Below are positions 15,114 to 26,319 of a stretch of 64,000 nucleotides of DNA, one piece after another. A program made the translations under genes and the position numbers. This DNA is from Thozetella sp. PMI_491 (Eukaryota > Ascomycota > Sordariomycetes > Chaetosphaeriales > Chaetosphaeriaceae), in assembly GCA_021432635.1 (NCBI GenBank), contig MU270034.1, forward strand, positions 777,966 to 841,965. Reading direction: 5' to 3'. The notes beneath the pieces were generated by a model. It searched no databases, was not told the origin of the DNA, and saw only the letters and a program-made list of their open reading frames with translations. Each line of letters starts with the position of its first letter. Positions within the stretch are counted from its first letter, which is position 1.

Positions 15114-16523
15114 TAACCCCAACCAATTTCGATGCCAGAAACACATTGAAGCCGTAATCATAGGGCACGAGAAAGATGAATATAGCTTAGACGCCGCAGA
15201 GAGAGCGCCGTCGGACTCAGCACTTAAGTATAACTGCTCTAGGGAAATGAACTTCTAGGCAGTCGCCACCCGTTCTCGACTCTATCTTGCATTGCTGCGG
15301 GTGTTCCACCCTTCGATTGACGGTGCTAATAATACTCGGGAAACCATCTACTATACTGTTCTAGTGTCATCTTCAGCAAGTAACACCTCATCAATCTAGA
15401 CTGCCCGCATATTGGTAATACAGGTACTTCTCGCGCACCTCTTCAACAATCCCCCTCTCCCCAAAAAGGATACTGCCTCACTCTCGCTATCATTATAAAT
15501 TAGGCTATGTTGAGGGACCGACAACACCTCGCCACCTGATGCTAGTGACTACAAGCTTCGCCAGAGTACTGTCAATGCATACAACTATAACCGCTTCGTA
15601 ATTGACCTGATTACCTAAACCCTATTTCGAGAGAGTTGACGCATTGTATACAAAGATGGTTCTGCGCCTGGGGCCATTAGCCTTACCATGAAGCAAACAG
15701 CCTACCAGCAGATTCAGAAAGCACCCTTGCCTTGGCAGAACTACGGGGCGCATGACTAGTGCTGACTAGAGCCCATTTTAATGCTAGGGTCAGGTACCTA
15801 CAGCCGTCTGATACTGATCAACCAGGTTCTTAGGTCCGGGGTAATGAAGTACCAGAGCGGTAGTAATGCGGGGAAATCCAACCTGAATCTAACCTCGACC
15901 TTCCCAGCTTAGCAGTGAGTCGTTGTTATGGTGTCCATTCATCCGGGACATCCTAAACAGGCATGGTCTCATCCAATTGCAGCAAAGACTCCCTATAACT
16001 AACGCCGACTACTTCCACGGCCAGTGACCAGGTAGTTGACACGCTGCTAATAAGATGCAACGCAACAAGGGATGTCCTCACGACACAGGCCAATCACAAC
16101 CAGTAAAGCGACAGGGCCGCTCGTCCGCGACAATAGTGCCAGAGTCCGGGCATGTATAAGAAACATCTATACCGTATTAAAGACCTATCGTTAAAGTAAC
16201 GTTACAGTTCCTGGACGATATTTACTTTTTACGTGACTGCTCTTAATAGACTTGAATTGAACCTACTAACTGGAAATAACCTTTATACTAACTCTATGAG
16301 GTAAGAAACCGTAATTAGGGAGGGAGAGGGAGAGAATATGTTTATGTATGCGAATAAATATGTCAAAATGAGATGTGCATACGTACAACAGTATATATAG
16401 CTCCACACGCGCAGAAATATGTGTATTATGATAATCACTACGAGTCCCTTCCACTGTGATGCAACAGGTTCCTATTTGCTCTCATCGACGGTGAAGTGTC
16501 ACGCAATTTAACCAATCAAACCA
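15114..16523. other. 1.4 kb gene-free stretch
   Basis: No ORF with family features, no repeat and no RNA gene. The part after 16200 becomes AT-rich with a purine-rich patch (about 16315-16335). The last few hundred bases probably hold the promoter of the DUF4185-like gene. Confidence 0.6.
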
Positions 16524-17726
16524 ATGATGTTCAATCATTTTCTTCTGCGGGTATTCATCCTAGGTTTGGGTCTGGCCCAAGCTCTACCAGACAGACATCG
16601 AGTCCGTACCAGGGTTCCTCAGGTGAGCTTCAAGCTCCTCGGCAAAACAACGACGAACTTACCCAATATCTACCGCGACGGTGGCGGAAGCGGTACTGTC
16701 GATGGTAAAAATATCGTCTGGTTTTCAGATGGGCTCTATACATCGGGCGGTTTACCTACCGCGGACGGCAGCAATGTGGTCAACTTCACGTCCAACTCTA
16801 TCGCCATCACCGATGCTGATGGCAAAGACATCACCAGCCTAAAAGACTTCGGTACTACAGAAAAAGGGCCTTATCAATCCATCCCGTTTTACTACGAGAA
16901 CGGCGAGACGGATAGTCTCACGGGTATCTGGCCCAATCAAAACTTGGTGACACTGTGTGGTGGTGCCTGCGCCGTAGGATTTCCTGCCGTCATCAACCGT
17001 ACCCTAGTCTCGCAGCTCGTCATTGGCGACTTGTATAACACTGGCGTCGAGGTGAAGCTCACCCCATCTGGACCAGTTGCTACGCGCCCTGTCCAGAGTT
17101 TGTTCGATGCTCTCGCCGGTGAGCCGCTGTTCGGTAGCTTCTGCATCTATCCCGAAGGCGGCTACCTCTACATGTTTGCCAAGGTTGCATGGGCTAGTAA
17201 CCCCTCCAGCAACGGGATCAAGCTAGCCCGTGTGCCGCAAGACAGTTGGGAGGACAAGTCAGCCTACACATTTTGGGATGGCGAACAGTTCGGAAGGGTA
17301 ATGCCTCCTTTTGACGACGGTGGTAAGGCCAACATCATATCGATCAATGAGGTCGATCCCTCGGGTATCAATTACGGTCCTAACGCAGGCGAGATATGGT
17401 GGAGTGAAGTCAACAACTGCTATATTCTAATGTATCAGATGGAAGATGCATCTCAAGATATGAATGGTAAGTTGCCTCCCCTTGATAAAGAGATGTGAAG
17501 TATCTAACATTGTCTAGTATGGATGTCGTACAGCAATTCGATAACTAGAGGGTGGTCGGCCCCCATCACTGTGTATCAGCTCACCTCAGTTCCCGACACT
17601 TACAGCTATAGCTTCCACGTCATGCATAATGTCGACCCTACCGGAAAGAAACTACCGATCATGTGGACCGCGTACACTTCACCGGCTGGTTATCTGACTG
17701 CCATGGCTGAAGCAACATTCTCATAG
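16524..17726 (+). CDS. secreted DUF4185-like protein
   Basis: A 383-residue protein in two exons, with the intron 17467-17517 (donor GTAAGT, branch CTAAC, acceptor TAG). It begins with a hydrophobic signal peptide (MMFNHFLLRVFILGLGLAQA). The body has spaced aromatic/glycine motifs such as DGKNIVWFSDG, NQNLVTLCGGACAVGF, AGEIWWSEVNNCYILMYQ and GWSAPITVY, which resemble the beta-propeller-like DUF4185 family of secreted fungal and bacterial proteins. Four cysteines lie near positions 147-240 and 300. Function is unknown. A carbohydrate-binding or glycosidase-like role is only a guess from the fold. The next gene is on the other strand and far away. Confidence 0.75.
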
Positions 17727-19432
17727 TGTCTACAGCAGGCCATGAGTATATAAACAGTAGGAGTTGGAAGATTCAAGGAATAAAAACAAGCTTATGCGTG
17801 TTAGAAATGCACGTTACGCGCTTCATCTCTGTTGCCTTTGGGCAGATTGAGATACAAAAACTGTCACACCAAAACGTATACTCAGTAGCTCTCACGAAGA
17901 TTAAGATTGAAGACTCTCTTGCTTCCCTTATATACTAGGGAAGCTCGAACCTATTAAATACACGTTTTCCACGCTCGTTTGACCGCCTATCCAATGTACG
18001 GGGGTGCGCGCGTGACTATGAAATATTGCTCGCTACGTAAGACCCCTTATTCCCGAGCTCGGCAGCTTGCAGAGTCTGTTGACGAGCTTCCCCTGCTTCT
18101 TTTGTGACAAAACAGACCCAGAATCCCAACCAAGTGTATTTATCAAGACAATTCGGTAAAATATCGATGTACAGATGGGTTTTACGGCTGCCATACTGCC
18201 GTTATGCAGGCGGGAACGAGCAAGTAACCCTCAAAGAAGTGTAGGTAATCTGATGATTGAGATACGGGAGTTAATTTCCTATATTGGTACTAAACTTGAG
18301 CTTCCTTCTCTCTTGCTTGGAAAAGACAAGGTGAGTTTGACGGTCGTTGCGAAAAGGATCATCGGGGGCGGAAGACGTCAATGGCAGCTGGCCAACCATT
18401 TAACTAGCGATCACTCCTAACCGCTTAGCAAGACTAACAAACCTCTCCTGATCACCCTTAATCCACATACCTGGAAATTTTTTCTCGCGCAAGACGCTGA
18501 AGCTGCAATTATAATCCCTTTACAAGACTTGTACCATTGTCGCAGCCACGGCAAGTATCACCGCCACCCTAGGATTTAGGGGATGGATGCTGCGAGTAAG
18601 GGTAGTCTATCTAGCCTAGCACTTACCACGTCACATAATCTAACAATGAATAGGGAATAGAGAGGCGGAAATGAAGGATGTCAAATATTTTTTCACCTTT
18701 ACGTTGATTCTGAGAGCGGCGCCTGTGAACGGAGTAAGCGGCTTAGACGCGTTAAGCTGTCATTGTTAGATAATGAAGCAGGACCAGTCGCTTGAAATCC
18801 ACAACTGCCTTGTGAATTTGGCCGGACATAAAGTGAGCCTGAATCAGAAGTAGGAAATTTGCTAGAAGCGGAGTATCCACTGTATATCGGAGCTGACCCT
18901 GCCACCAAGTAGATGGGATTAGAACCTCCATGCAACAAAAGGTAACAACATTGGATATATACCGTCTGTTCCTTATAATAGAGCTTATGCTTATCCTTAT
19001 GACGCAGGGAAACTAACCGTGGAACGATACTGATAGTGGCTATGACAGCGAGAATTGCGTCAATGATGCGCAAAATACTGTATTCTCGGGCATTAATCAC
19101 GAAGGATATATATACATTATAGCAGGACTAGGTAGCTATGGCGGTGCTGCTACTTCGAATAGTTAACGAATCGAGGACAGACGGGGGATGCGCGTTTGAA
19201 GTAGCATACACTACAAGTTTAGAGCCCGACGTAGATAATTTAAAACAATGGAAAGTTAGTAAATAAAGGCGTTCCTGTGATCTTAGTGTGATGCCCCCAC
19301 ATCAGGTTGAATTCTGAAGACTATTCTTTGGTTTTGCCTTCTACCTAGGAACCCTTCCTTAGAGTTATTGTTGCGATCATGCAAAAAAATATTTCCTAGG
19401 GCGACAGCTTCGTGGCTTCTCATACAGCGTCA
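17727..19432. other. 1.7 kb gene-free stretch
   Basis: Lies between the DUF4185-like gene and the end of the MFS transporter. Open frames here, such as one at about 18699-19100 on the minus strand, have no family signature and no intron logic. I see no repeat. It may be decayed DNA. Confidence 0.6.
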
Positions 19433-21391
19433 TCATACTGTGTCCATAGTGCCATAGCACAGTGCCGCCTGTATTGGTTCTTCCACATCTTCCTCCAGGC
19501 TCAACCCAAAGCTCTCATGAGCTTCTTCCACTCCAGCCCGCTTTGCCTTGAGCTCCTTGACACCGTTTGCTACAAATATAGTCAAACTAGCGCTTATAAG
19601 TGTACCAATAACTGCCATGAAGGCATTAATGGCCAGAGGATCGCCGCGAAGCCTTCCGTGGGTGAGCTCATCGAGGAACGGTTGGGTTAAGTTGATAAGC
19701 CCGGAGACGCAGATTAGAGACCCATAGATGCGGCCGAAAGTGGCGAAGCCGAACACTTTGGTAGCATAGTCTCTATATAGAGAGATCGCATGAGCCAGTC
19801 TGAAGATACATCACAGAAAGCGGAGGAAGTGGGCCGATAGGCCTGGAGGCGAACTTACGACACGGTCGAGTAATACAGCGGCCGGAACAACACAAAGACA
19901 GCGACGGTGAGATAGCCGGCCCATAGATGTGGAAGACAGTTGAGTATGCCTAGGAAGGCGATTATAGCAGTCAGGATGGCGAGGGTGGCGACGCTGCTCA
20001 GGTTGTTGAGCAATATGCCAATGAAGGGGGTGGAGACAACGCCAGCGACGGGAAGAGCGATGTCGAAGAAGTTGTTGATCGCTTCAGCGGCTTCTTCGGA
20101 TCCTAGCATATGCCGGTACTGGGAACGCACGGTGGCGATGAAGTAATTCATGCGAAGCATCTGCAGCACTGTCAGGAGCAGTATTAGGAGGAACCATGGC
20201 GTCATCATCTGCTCGCGTGGTGAGAGCCCATGCAAAGCGCCCCACACTCCGCTAGCGGCCTGGCGCTCCTCAATCAGCTTGCGACGTTCCAACCGCTGGT
20301 CAGCATCGCCAGCGACCTGCTCGAGGCGTTTCAACTTGGCAAGCTTATCGTCGGCGCATGATATGCGCACACGCCGCTGCTTCCAGTCCCTCTCACGGCC
20401 CAGCGCGTGGAGATCCCGCGTCATATCCCGGGCTTTCTCGATCTTTTGCTCCAGCTCTGCGCGGTTGTGGTAGCTACCCGGTGGCATCACTATCATCTCG
20501 CCCATCACTATCAGTGCTGGTACTATCAGGAAGCCGCGGAAAAATTGCAGTGGCGTGAAATTGCCGTTCGACGCATCATACACCACCCTGTAGAAGAGGA
20601 ATACCGCGGCCGACGCGTCGAAGGCGCCTGTCACTAGCGCTACGACGAGGCCCGAGTGCTTAGGAAAGGCTTTAGCGAGCTCGAAGCTGGGCACGAAGAC
20701 GAAGGTGCCGCCAAGGCCTAGCAGCACGTAACCTAGTATGTAACCATCAAACTCAGGGGTAGCGAAAGCCGACCCTATGAGTATACAACCGGCTGCAAGT
20801 AGCACCGATGACGCTAAGTAGCACGCCCTCCGGCCGTAGTAATCGAGCATGGAGCCCGCTAGTATTGTCGCGATGTTGAGCGCAATGGATGCAGATGTGA
20901 ACGACGCGTTGAGGCGCAGGTCCTGCTTGGGACAAGGCACCTCGGAACCTCGCCCTCCACCCTCCTTACTGTCGCCGGCGCGGCGAATGCTAGCCCCGAC
21001 CTCCAACTGGCACGATTTATGGAATACGCCCTCAGCCACCAGCACAGGCTTCAAGGCGGCGTACCCGAACACAATGCCCGAGGCGAGACAGCACACCAGC
21101 ACGGCGAAGCACACCTGGGCTGTCATGGACGTTAGATGTCGCTCATGTAGGCACGGGTGGGACAAATGATGCCGCCTTACCCCCTCTTCGGGCGGCCGAG
21201 ACCTTATATGCGGCGATGTGCGGCAGCGTATCCGTCGTCGGCGGGGGGTCGGCTGGAGCAAAGGCGTCGTAGCTTAGGGTGTGCCATATCGGGACTAGGT
21301 TCTCCTCTTCGCCCTTATCATCAGTGTGGGTTGCATCTTGTTCGACACCTTCGATACCTTCCGTGGTGGTGAGTGGCTTGACCAGGGACAT
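19433..21391 (-). CDS. MFS transporter, FMP42/SLC43-like
   Basis: A 603-residue major facilitator protein in three exons: 21391-21181, 21119-19859 and 19772-19433. Both introns have good donors (GTAAGG, GTAAGT) and the first has the branch CTAAC. The N-terminal 70 residues are hydrophilic and acidic. The first helix region (LASGIVFGYAALKPVLVAEG) and the paired DYYGRRACYL loop match the fungal FMP42-like group, distantly related to animal SLC43 amino-acid transporters. A long charged loop of about 100 residues (around KIEKARDMTRDLHALGRERD) separates the two six-helix halves. The substrate is unknown, and small neutral amino acids are only an analogy. No obvious partner gene adjoins it. Confidence 0.83.
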
Positions 21392-22430
21392 CTGAGACCG
21401 AGGTTGAGTCAGCCAGGGAGCAAAGCCGTTGCTGGTGATCGACAGGGCCCAGTGTGGAACTTTTGAGCGGGACAGAGAATTGGAGAGAGTTGCGCGTGTC
21501 CCATCCGTGGAGATTTGTGGGGAATGCGGGCAAGTCTTATGCCGTGGCTAGAACGACCACCCCAACCCCTCCTTCCTTCTCAGCCTCTCTACTGTGTCGC
21601 GTCATGGTTACCTCAAGTGTCTTCCTAACTACGCTAGCCCGGCGGTCCTACGGGTGAGTTGCTATATCTTCATTTGCGATTGGATCATAACTAGAGAATG
21701 GTTCACGTGGTAGTGCAGGGCAGCACTATTGACCCCGCATGGGAACATGGAGTCATGCATATTTGCACCTGACCACACCTGCTAGGTAGTCGTTGCTGCT
21801 GACTTTGGGGCAAGATGAAGACTAGCGTCCGATGCCGGCATCTAGCCCCTTCCTCGGACCTAGAGGAGGCTCTTGTATCCTCTCTGATGGCGAACTTGAG
21901 GCAAGGTTTAAAGTTTAGCGTAGTTGCCCCCTTTCTTTTCCATCAGCAGGGTTTCCTGTTGTGGCAATAATTGGCAAGGCCGGGCCCCAATCTGCCATTC
22001 GTTAAGGAGTTTCGGCTCACCTGGAGTTCGCTTCTGTGATGAACTTTTGGCATAGTCAACCTTTTGACCCAAGTCCAGGGGCATGATTGCGTGTGGCAGC
22101 CAGGTTGACAACGTGTTCAGTACCACTGGATTGGCTCAGGGTGGTTTGTTCTCCAACAAACCCTGTAAACGTCTGTCGGGACAACCGGATACGTAGTTGA
22201 TGCATGAAACTAAGTTTGCAGATGTAACATTCCTATATCTCAGGCTGATGCTCATGAGAGATCATTTGGACTAGTGGTCGACAACAATTGGCTGTACCCT
22301 TCCTCCTCATACTGCCAAGGCCGCGTCGAGGCCCGGCTTTTCGTGGTGTGCTTTTTGCTTTTGGCGTCGAGTGATGGTATACTGTAACTGGTAAATCTTT
22401 TACCCGAGGGCATAACGTTGTAAACAAGTT
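21392..22430. other. 1.0 kb gene-free stretch
   Basis: Separates the MFS transporter start from the dioxygenase stop. It should contain the transporter promoter. Nothing else is recognised. Confidence 0.6.
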
Positions 22431-23629
22431 TCATACCTCGAGAAGATTCCTAGGTTCGTACTTCGCCGGATTTTCCAGTGAAGTGCAGCTTGGCATCACC
22501 TGCACTGTATAAGAATCTCTGCACAGATATCTAGGGTAGAAAGTAGCAGCATACTGACACATCCACATCCATATTGAACCCGAGGAAGAAGGGGATCGAA
22601 TATCGTTCTTTTCCAGACGAGTTTCTTACTCGATGAACCGTAGAAACGAATGTATCATTGGAGGCTCGCTCCAAAAAGTCCCCGATGTTGACAACAAAGG
22701 TTCCATGGATATACGGTGCTGGGACATAGATTCCGTTTTTGTTTAGCACCTCGAGCCCACCGACGGGATCTTGGTTCAATATAGTGAAAGCTGCACCCTT
22801 GTAATTAGCAAGTTTATGGCCAAAGCTCTAGCGTGATCAACATACTCTCCCAGTCGGTATGAGCCCCCAAGCTATCTCGATTGTCTGCTTCGGGATGCGT
22901 GGGAAGGTAGTGTTGTAGAATGATGGATACAAATGGCGCAGTAACCATCTTATCAAAATATGTTTCCTCAGCTCCTAGGCTAAGTGCGAAAGAGCGCAAA
23001 AGTTTTCGGGAAAGCCCAAGAAGCTCGCTTTGGTATCTGAGCATCGTCTTTTTAAAGTTAAGCGGCGTTTCAGGCCATTGATTGTAGACACCAACACACA
23101 GCTCCCGCTGCTCCATAGTAAGCAGTGGCGGGGCAGGATCATTGTCGGGATCGTAGCTGTAGAGAAATGAACCCTTTTGCACTAGATTTTGTCAGAATCA
23201 ATGTCTCCTGGGTCACCAAGTGAGCATCTACTCACACATTGGCCCCTGTGGGGTGTTGGTGAAGTGCTGGTCGAAACCTCGCAACTTCTCGTGGTTATAC
23301 ACATATTCTTTCATCTTCACCTCCGAGGGCTGTGCGTGATACGCGCGCGACAATTCGAAGACCTCATCTATGAGATCCTGAGAGATCCCATGATCCTTGA
23401 TATACATGAATCCAACGCTACGACATATTTCCCGGATCTCTTTAGCTACGGCTCTGCGGTCATCTATGCTCTCGCTGAAGATACGGCCGATATCGACAAT
23501 AGGGATCTCATTGAAGGTCTCGACCGCTCTGTCACCGCGGAGAATTTCTCTCTTGTTATCGGCCCGATTATCACGAAAATAAAATTCATACTGTGGAGGC
23601 TCCGTAACGGTGGTAGTGCTCGTCGACAT
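22431..23629 (-). CDS. 2-oxoglutarate/Fe(II) dioxygenase, IPNS-like
   Basis: A 344-residue member of the isopenicillin N synthase-like oxygenase family, which uses Fe(II), usually 2-oxoglutarate, and O2 to hydroxylate or desaturate small molecules. Four exons are read: 23629-23236, 23181-22846, 22790-22555 and 22499-22431. The DIOX_N domain (IPIVDIGRIFSES through GFMYIKDHGI) is in exon 1. Iron ligands are HTD, formed just before an exon junction, and the His in VSTVHRV. The 2-oxoglutarate-binding Arg and Ser are in RYSIPFF. The start ATG at 23629 (MSTSTTTV) is chosen because the longer frame begins at TTG. The 3' exon is short, and I end it at the TGA at 22431; an alternative extra intron there cannot be excluded. 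Substrate unknown. Confidence 0.83.
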
Positions 23630-25694
23630 GGCGTAGTTGGACTCGGTGTCAGAATGTAACGGTGTAGCGATCGAATGGTGCAACTTCTAATCCATGGGAT
23701 CAACTTGTTAGCAGAGGGGGCCGCTATGTATATCTATGCCCTGTCAGACTATCGGCCGGCTATAAACCGGACGCATTCGTCGGGCTTCCCGATCGTAGAT
23801 AGCCTGGTGATAAGGAGTAAATGTAGGCTCCGCAAAATGGATCTCTCTGCAGTTGTTATCGCCCCCCTCTCACAGCCTCCTGCAGCACTAGCTAGGGAAA
23901 CTAGAGTGAAAAGCGCATGCATACCTTGTTCGCCAATCGGCAGGATGATCTTTGCGGAAGTAGCCTATCTTAATCCGACGAGGGAGTCGTTACTTTGCGT
24001 CCGTCTCGGACAATCCGATATCATCTTATGCTCCCCGCCGACGTATACCTATGATTATAGGAAACGTCTTATTGATAGCCCAAATCTATGGGCATATAAT
24101 TAAGGGATTACTTGGGCCTCTTGAGTTTATTTTTTCAATAGCTGGCTTTTACTGCCCGCTGTCTGTCGCAACGGACGCATCTCCGGAAACCGATACCGTA
24201 TTCTGAATACCTTGGTACGTGGCCGAAAACGAGCGACAGAGTGGCTGCTCACGAAAAAAAGGCCAACGTCGATGTTGATAGCGGGGAGGTGCAGACCGTA
24301 CAATTGGGTACGGCGCATCTCTCGCGAAACTTAGTGGCAAAGAAGTTCAGCTTTTCGCAATCGGGGGTGCTATAGAGAAACAGTATGCTCAATCTTACTC
24401 TCCTGCTGCTAACTACAGCACCTAGGTCTCTTGGTAACGGTGGGGTCCTATCTCCCCAAAGGGGGCCATGACTTTGTAGAAAGGGACATAACCCAGAAAC
24501 TTTTCGCCCTAGGTTAGCAGGTATTCTGAAACAGACGTTTAGAGGAGCTTCTTCTTCCCCTCGGAAGGGCATCGGAAGGGCACTAGCTTGGTCTTACCGT
24601 CTCGATGGCTTATATGGTCGTGAGGAAGAGGCTGTTACGTTTCTGACGGCATTAGTGCGCGGCGATGCACTATTCGATCATAAACCATGGCTAGAACTGA
24701 AAGACGGAATATCTCGCACAGATTACCAATGAATGTAGCAGGTTGTATTGGTCCCAGTAATAAAGCTGCTGCAGGACTTGACCGGGTCGGCTTTAATTAA
24801 TCGCAAAGACATACCCGTCTGGAGTACCGCATTCGATGAGAGAATATATGTGGCAGAGGTTTAAGGAGAGGCTATCTGGGTATTCCCGATGGAAGAGAGG
24901 CCCGACAGTACCTTCTAAAGGCTAATCCCTTAAGGGATACATTTTAATAACGGCACAGCGTTTACTGGACTAGTCTGCCCCGGTCGGATACCGTTCGTAT
25001 TTTCCCCAGTCCAGTGGGAAGCATCACAGCGGAGGTCCAGCAAAGGCCTAATGAAAGCTAAATATCGCCGGGCTCGACACAAAGCCTAGAGAGACGGGTA
25101 TCATGACAGAGATCAGAACACTAAAGCCCAATGGTGGTAACTATACGTGTTACCAAGAGACGCTCGAAGCACATTTCAGACAATGGCAGTCGATCTAGTA
25201 AATGGTTTGTTTACCACTTTCTAGATATGTTCAAGATATTAATTCTCGCTAGTCAAAGCTAGGAACGCAATGCGTTACAACATGGCGCGGCATGCGACAT
25301 TTTCTAATGCGTATGTCGATAGAAGTATAAGATGCGGCGTCTACAGTCTTGTGATTGACGACGGATATGACACGCTCATCGGCCAAATGGCAAGCGCCAG
25401 TAGCACCTAAAGTTTAACTGCCTAATATAGTTCCTAAGAGATGTGGGCGGGCCTGCCACTGAAGTACAGATGCCGCAGACACTTTGCGTCATCCGACGGC
25501 GCAAAGTTCAGGCCTCGTCGCTGCCTTCAAGGTTTCCATACAACCCCATACTGGTTACTAGACACTCCCTCACGGCCGAGGGTGGCGCCACGGGCGGTGT
25601 GGCTGTATGTAACCACAGTCTAGACGGCTCGCGTGCACGGCACAGCGTCTAAGTCAAGGGGGCTTAATAAATCCGAGAAATACATGTTACCGAA
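23630..25694. other. 2.1 kb degraded, gene-free DNA
   Basis: No intact gene. Scattered short open frames break within 200-400 nt and show no consistent family. The texture looks like an old, decayed insertion or gene, but I could not identify the ancestor. The left end should hold the dioxygenase promoter. Confidence 0.5.
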
Positions 25695-26136
25695 TAACGT
25701 AATCCATAAGCGAGTGACGAGGACAAGCGAGTGACGAATTTCTTATCGCATATTATACTCTCTATTTTCTTAACATCGTAACAACACTATACTTTGATAA
25801 AAAGCCGTAAAACTTTGTATACCTCTTTTTATAGTAAGTAAGTAATTAATGAATATTCTTGATAATTATAGAAAAAAGTTTTCGGAGGTGGATATGGAAG
25901 GTGGGTGAGTTTAGGTGTCCACTTTTCTACTTTCTCGAATTTATTTAGCACTTTATTTTTCTAGAATTATAAAAAGAGTACTTATAGATAATATAATATT
26001 TCTTTTAAATACCTGTAAATTTTTAAAGCTTTTATTCAAGTATGGTGTTGTTATGATGTTAAGAAATATTGAGGACAATGTGTGATAAGAAATTCGTCAC
26101 TCGCTTGTCCTCGTCACTCGCTTATGGATTACGTTA
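25695..26136. mobile_element. MITE with 54-bp inverted repeats and TA duplication
   Basis: A 442-bp non-coding AT-rich element bounded by near-perfect inverted repeats. The left end reads ACGTAATCCATAAGCGAGTG and continues to about 25750. The right end from about 26081 is its reverse complement, with a single mismatch over about 54 bp. A TA dinucleotide lies outside each end, as expected for Tc1/mariner-type target duplication. The ACGTAATC terminus resembles, from memory, that of Aspergillus Tan1/Vader elements. Each inverted repeat holds an internal direct repeat, GCGAGTGACGA, spaced by six bases. There is no transposase, so it would have moved with a source supplied elsewhere. Confidence 0.85.
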
Positions 26137-26319
26137 ATATAAACACACTAACTATACCAAGAGAAGCTCGCAAAGAACTTTGGCCATAGCAACAACTACC
26201 TAGGTTCCAATACCCAGTCTGCCATACACCACTTTACAACTAAGTAGCTAAACTCTTTGGGTCAAGGTCAGAACTAAGAGTGATTTAAACAGCACTCTAA
26301 GTTGAAGGATCAACATTAT

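Noticed and set aside
18699-19100. A 133-residue minus-strand open frame
   Set aside because: No domain, no signal peptide or intron context, odd composition. Treated as chance.
22233-22427. Extra 3' exon for the first dioxygenase
   Set aside because: An intron from about 22437 could join further sequence, but the added residues do not resemble the family. Ending at the TGA at 22431 gives the usual length.
23675-24103. A plus-strand frame of 142 residues beside the dioxygenase start
   Set aside because: It overlaps the dioxygenase promoter, shows no family features and has no supporting codon pattern.
25141-25200. A short I-S-D-N-G-S-like stretch resembling a retrotransposon integrase core
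   Set aside because: Only a few residues match, and no integrase or reverse-transcriptase motifs surround it.
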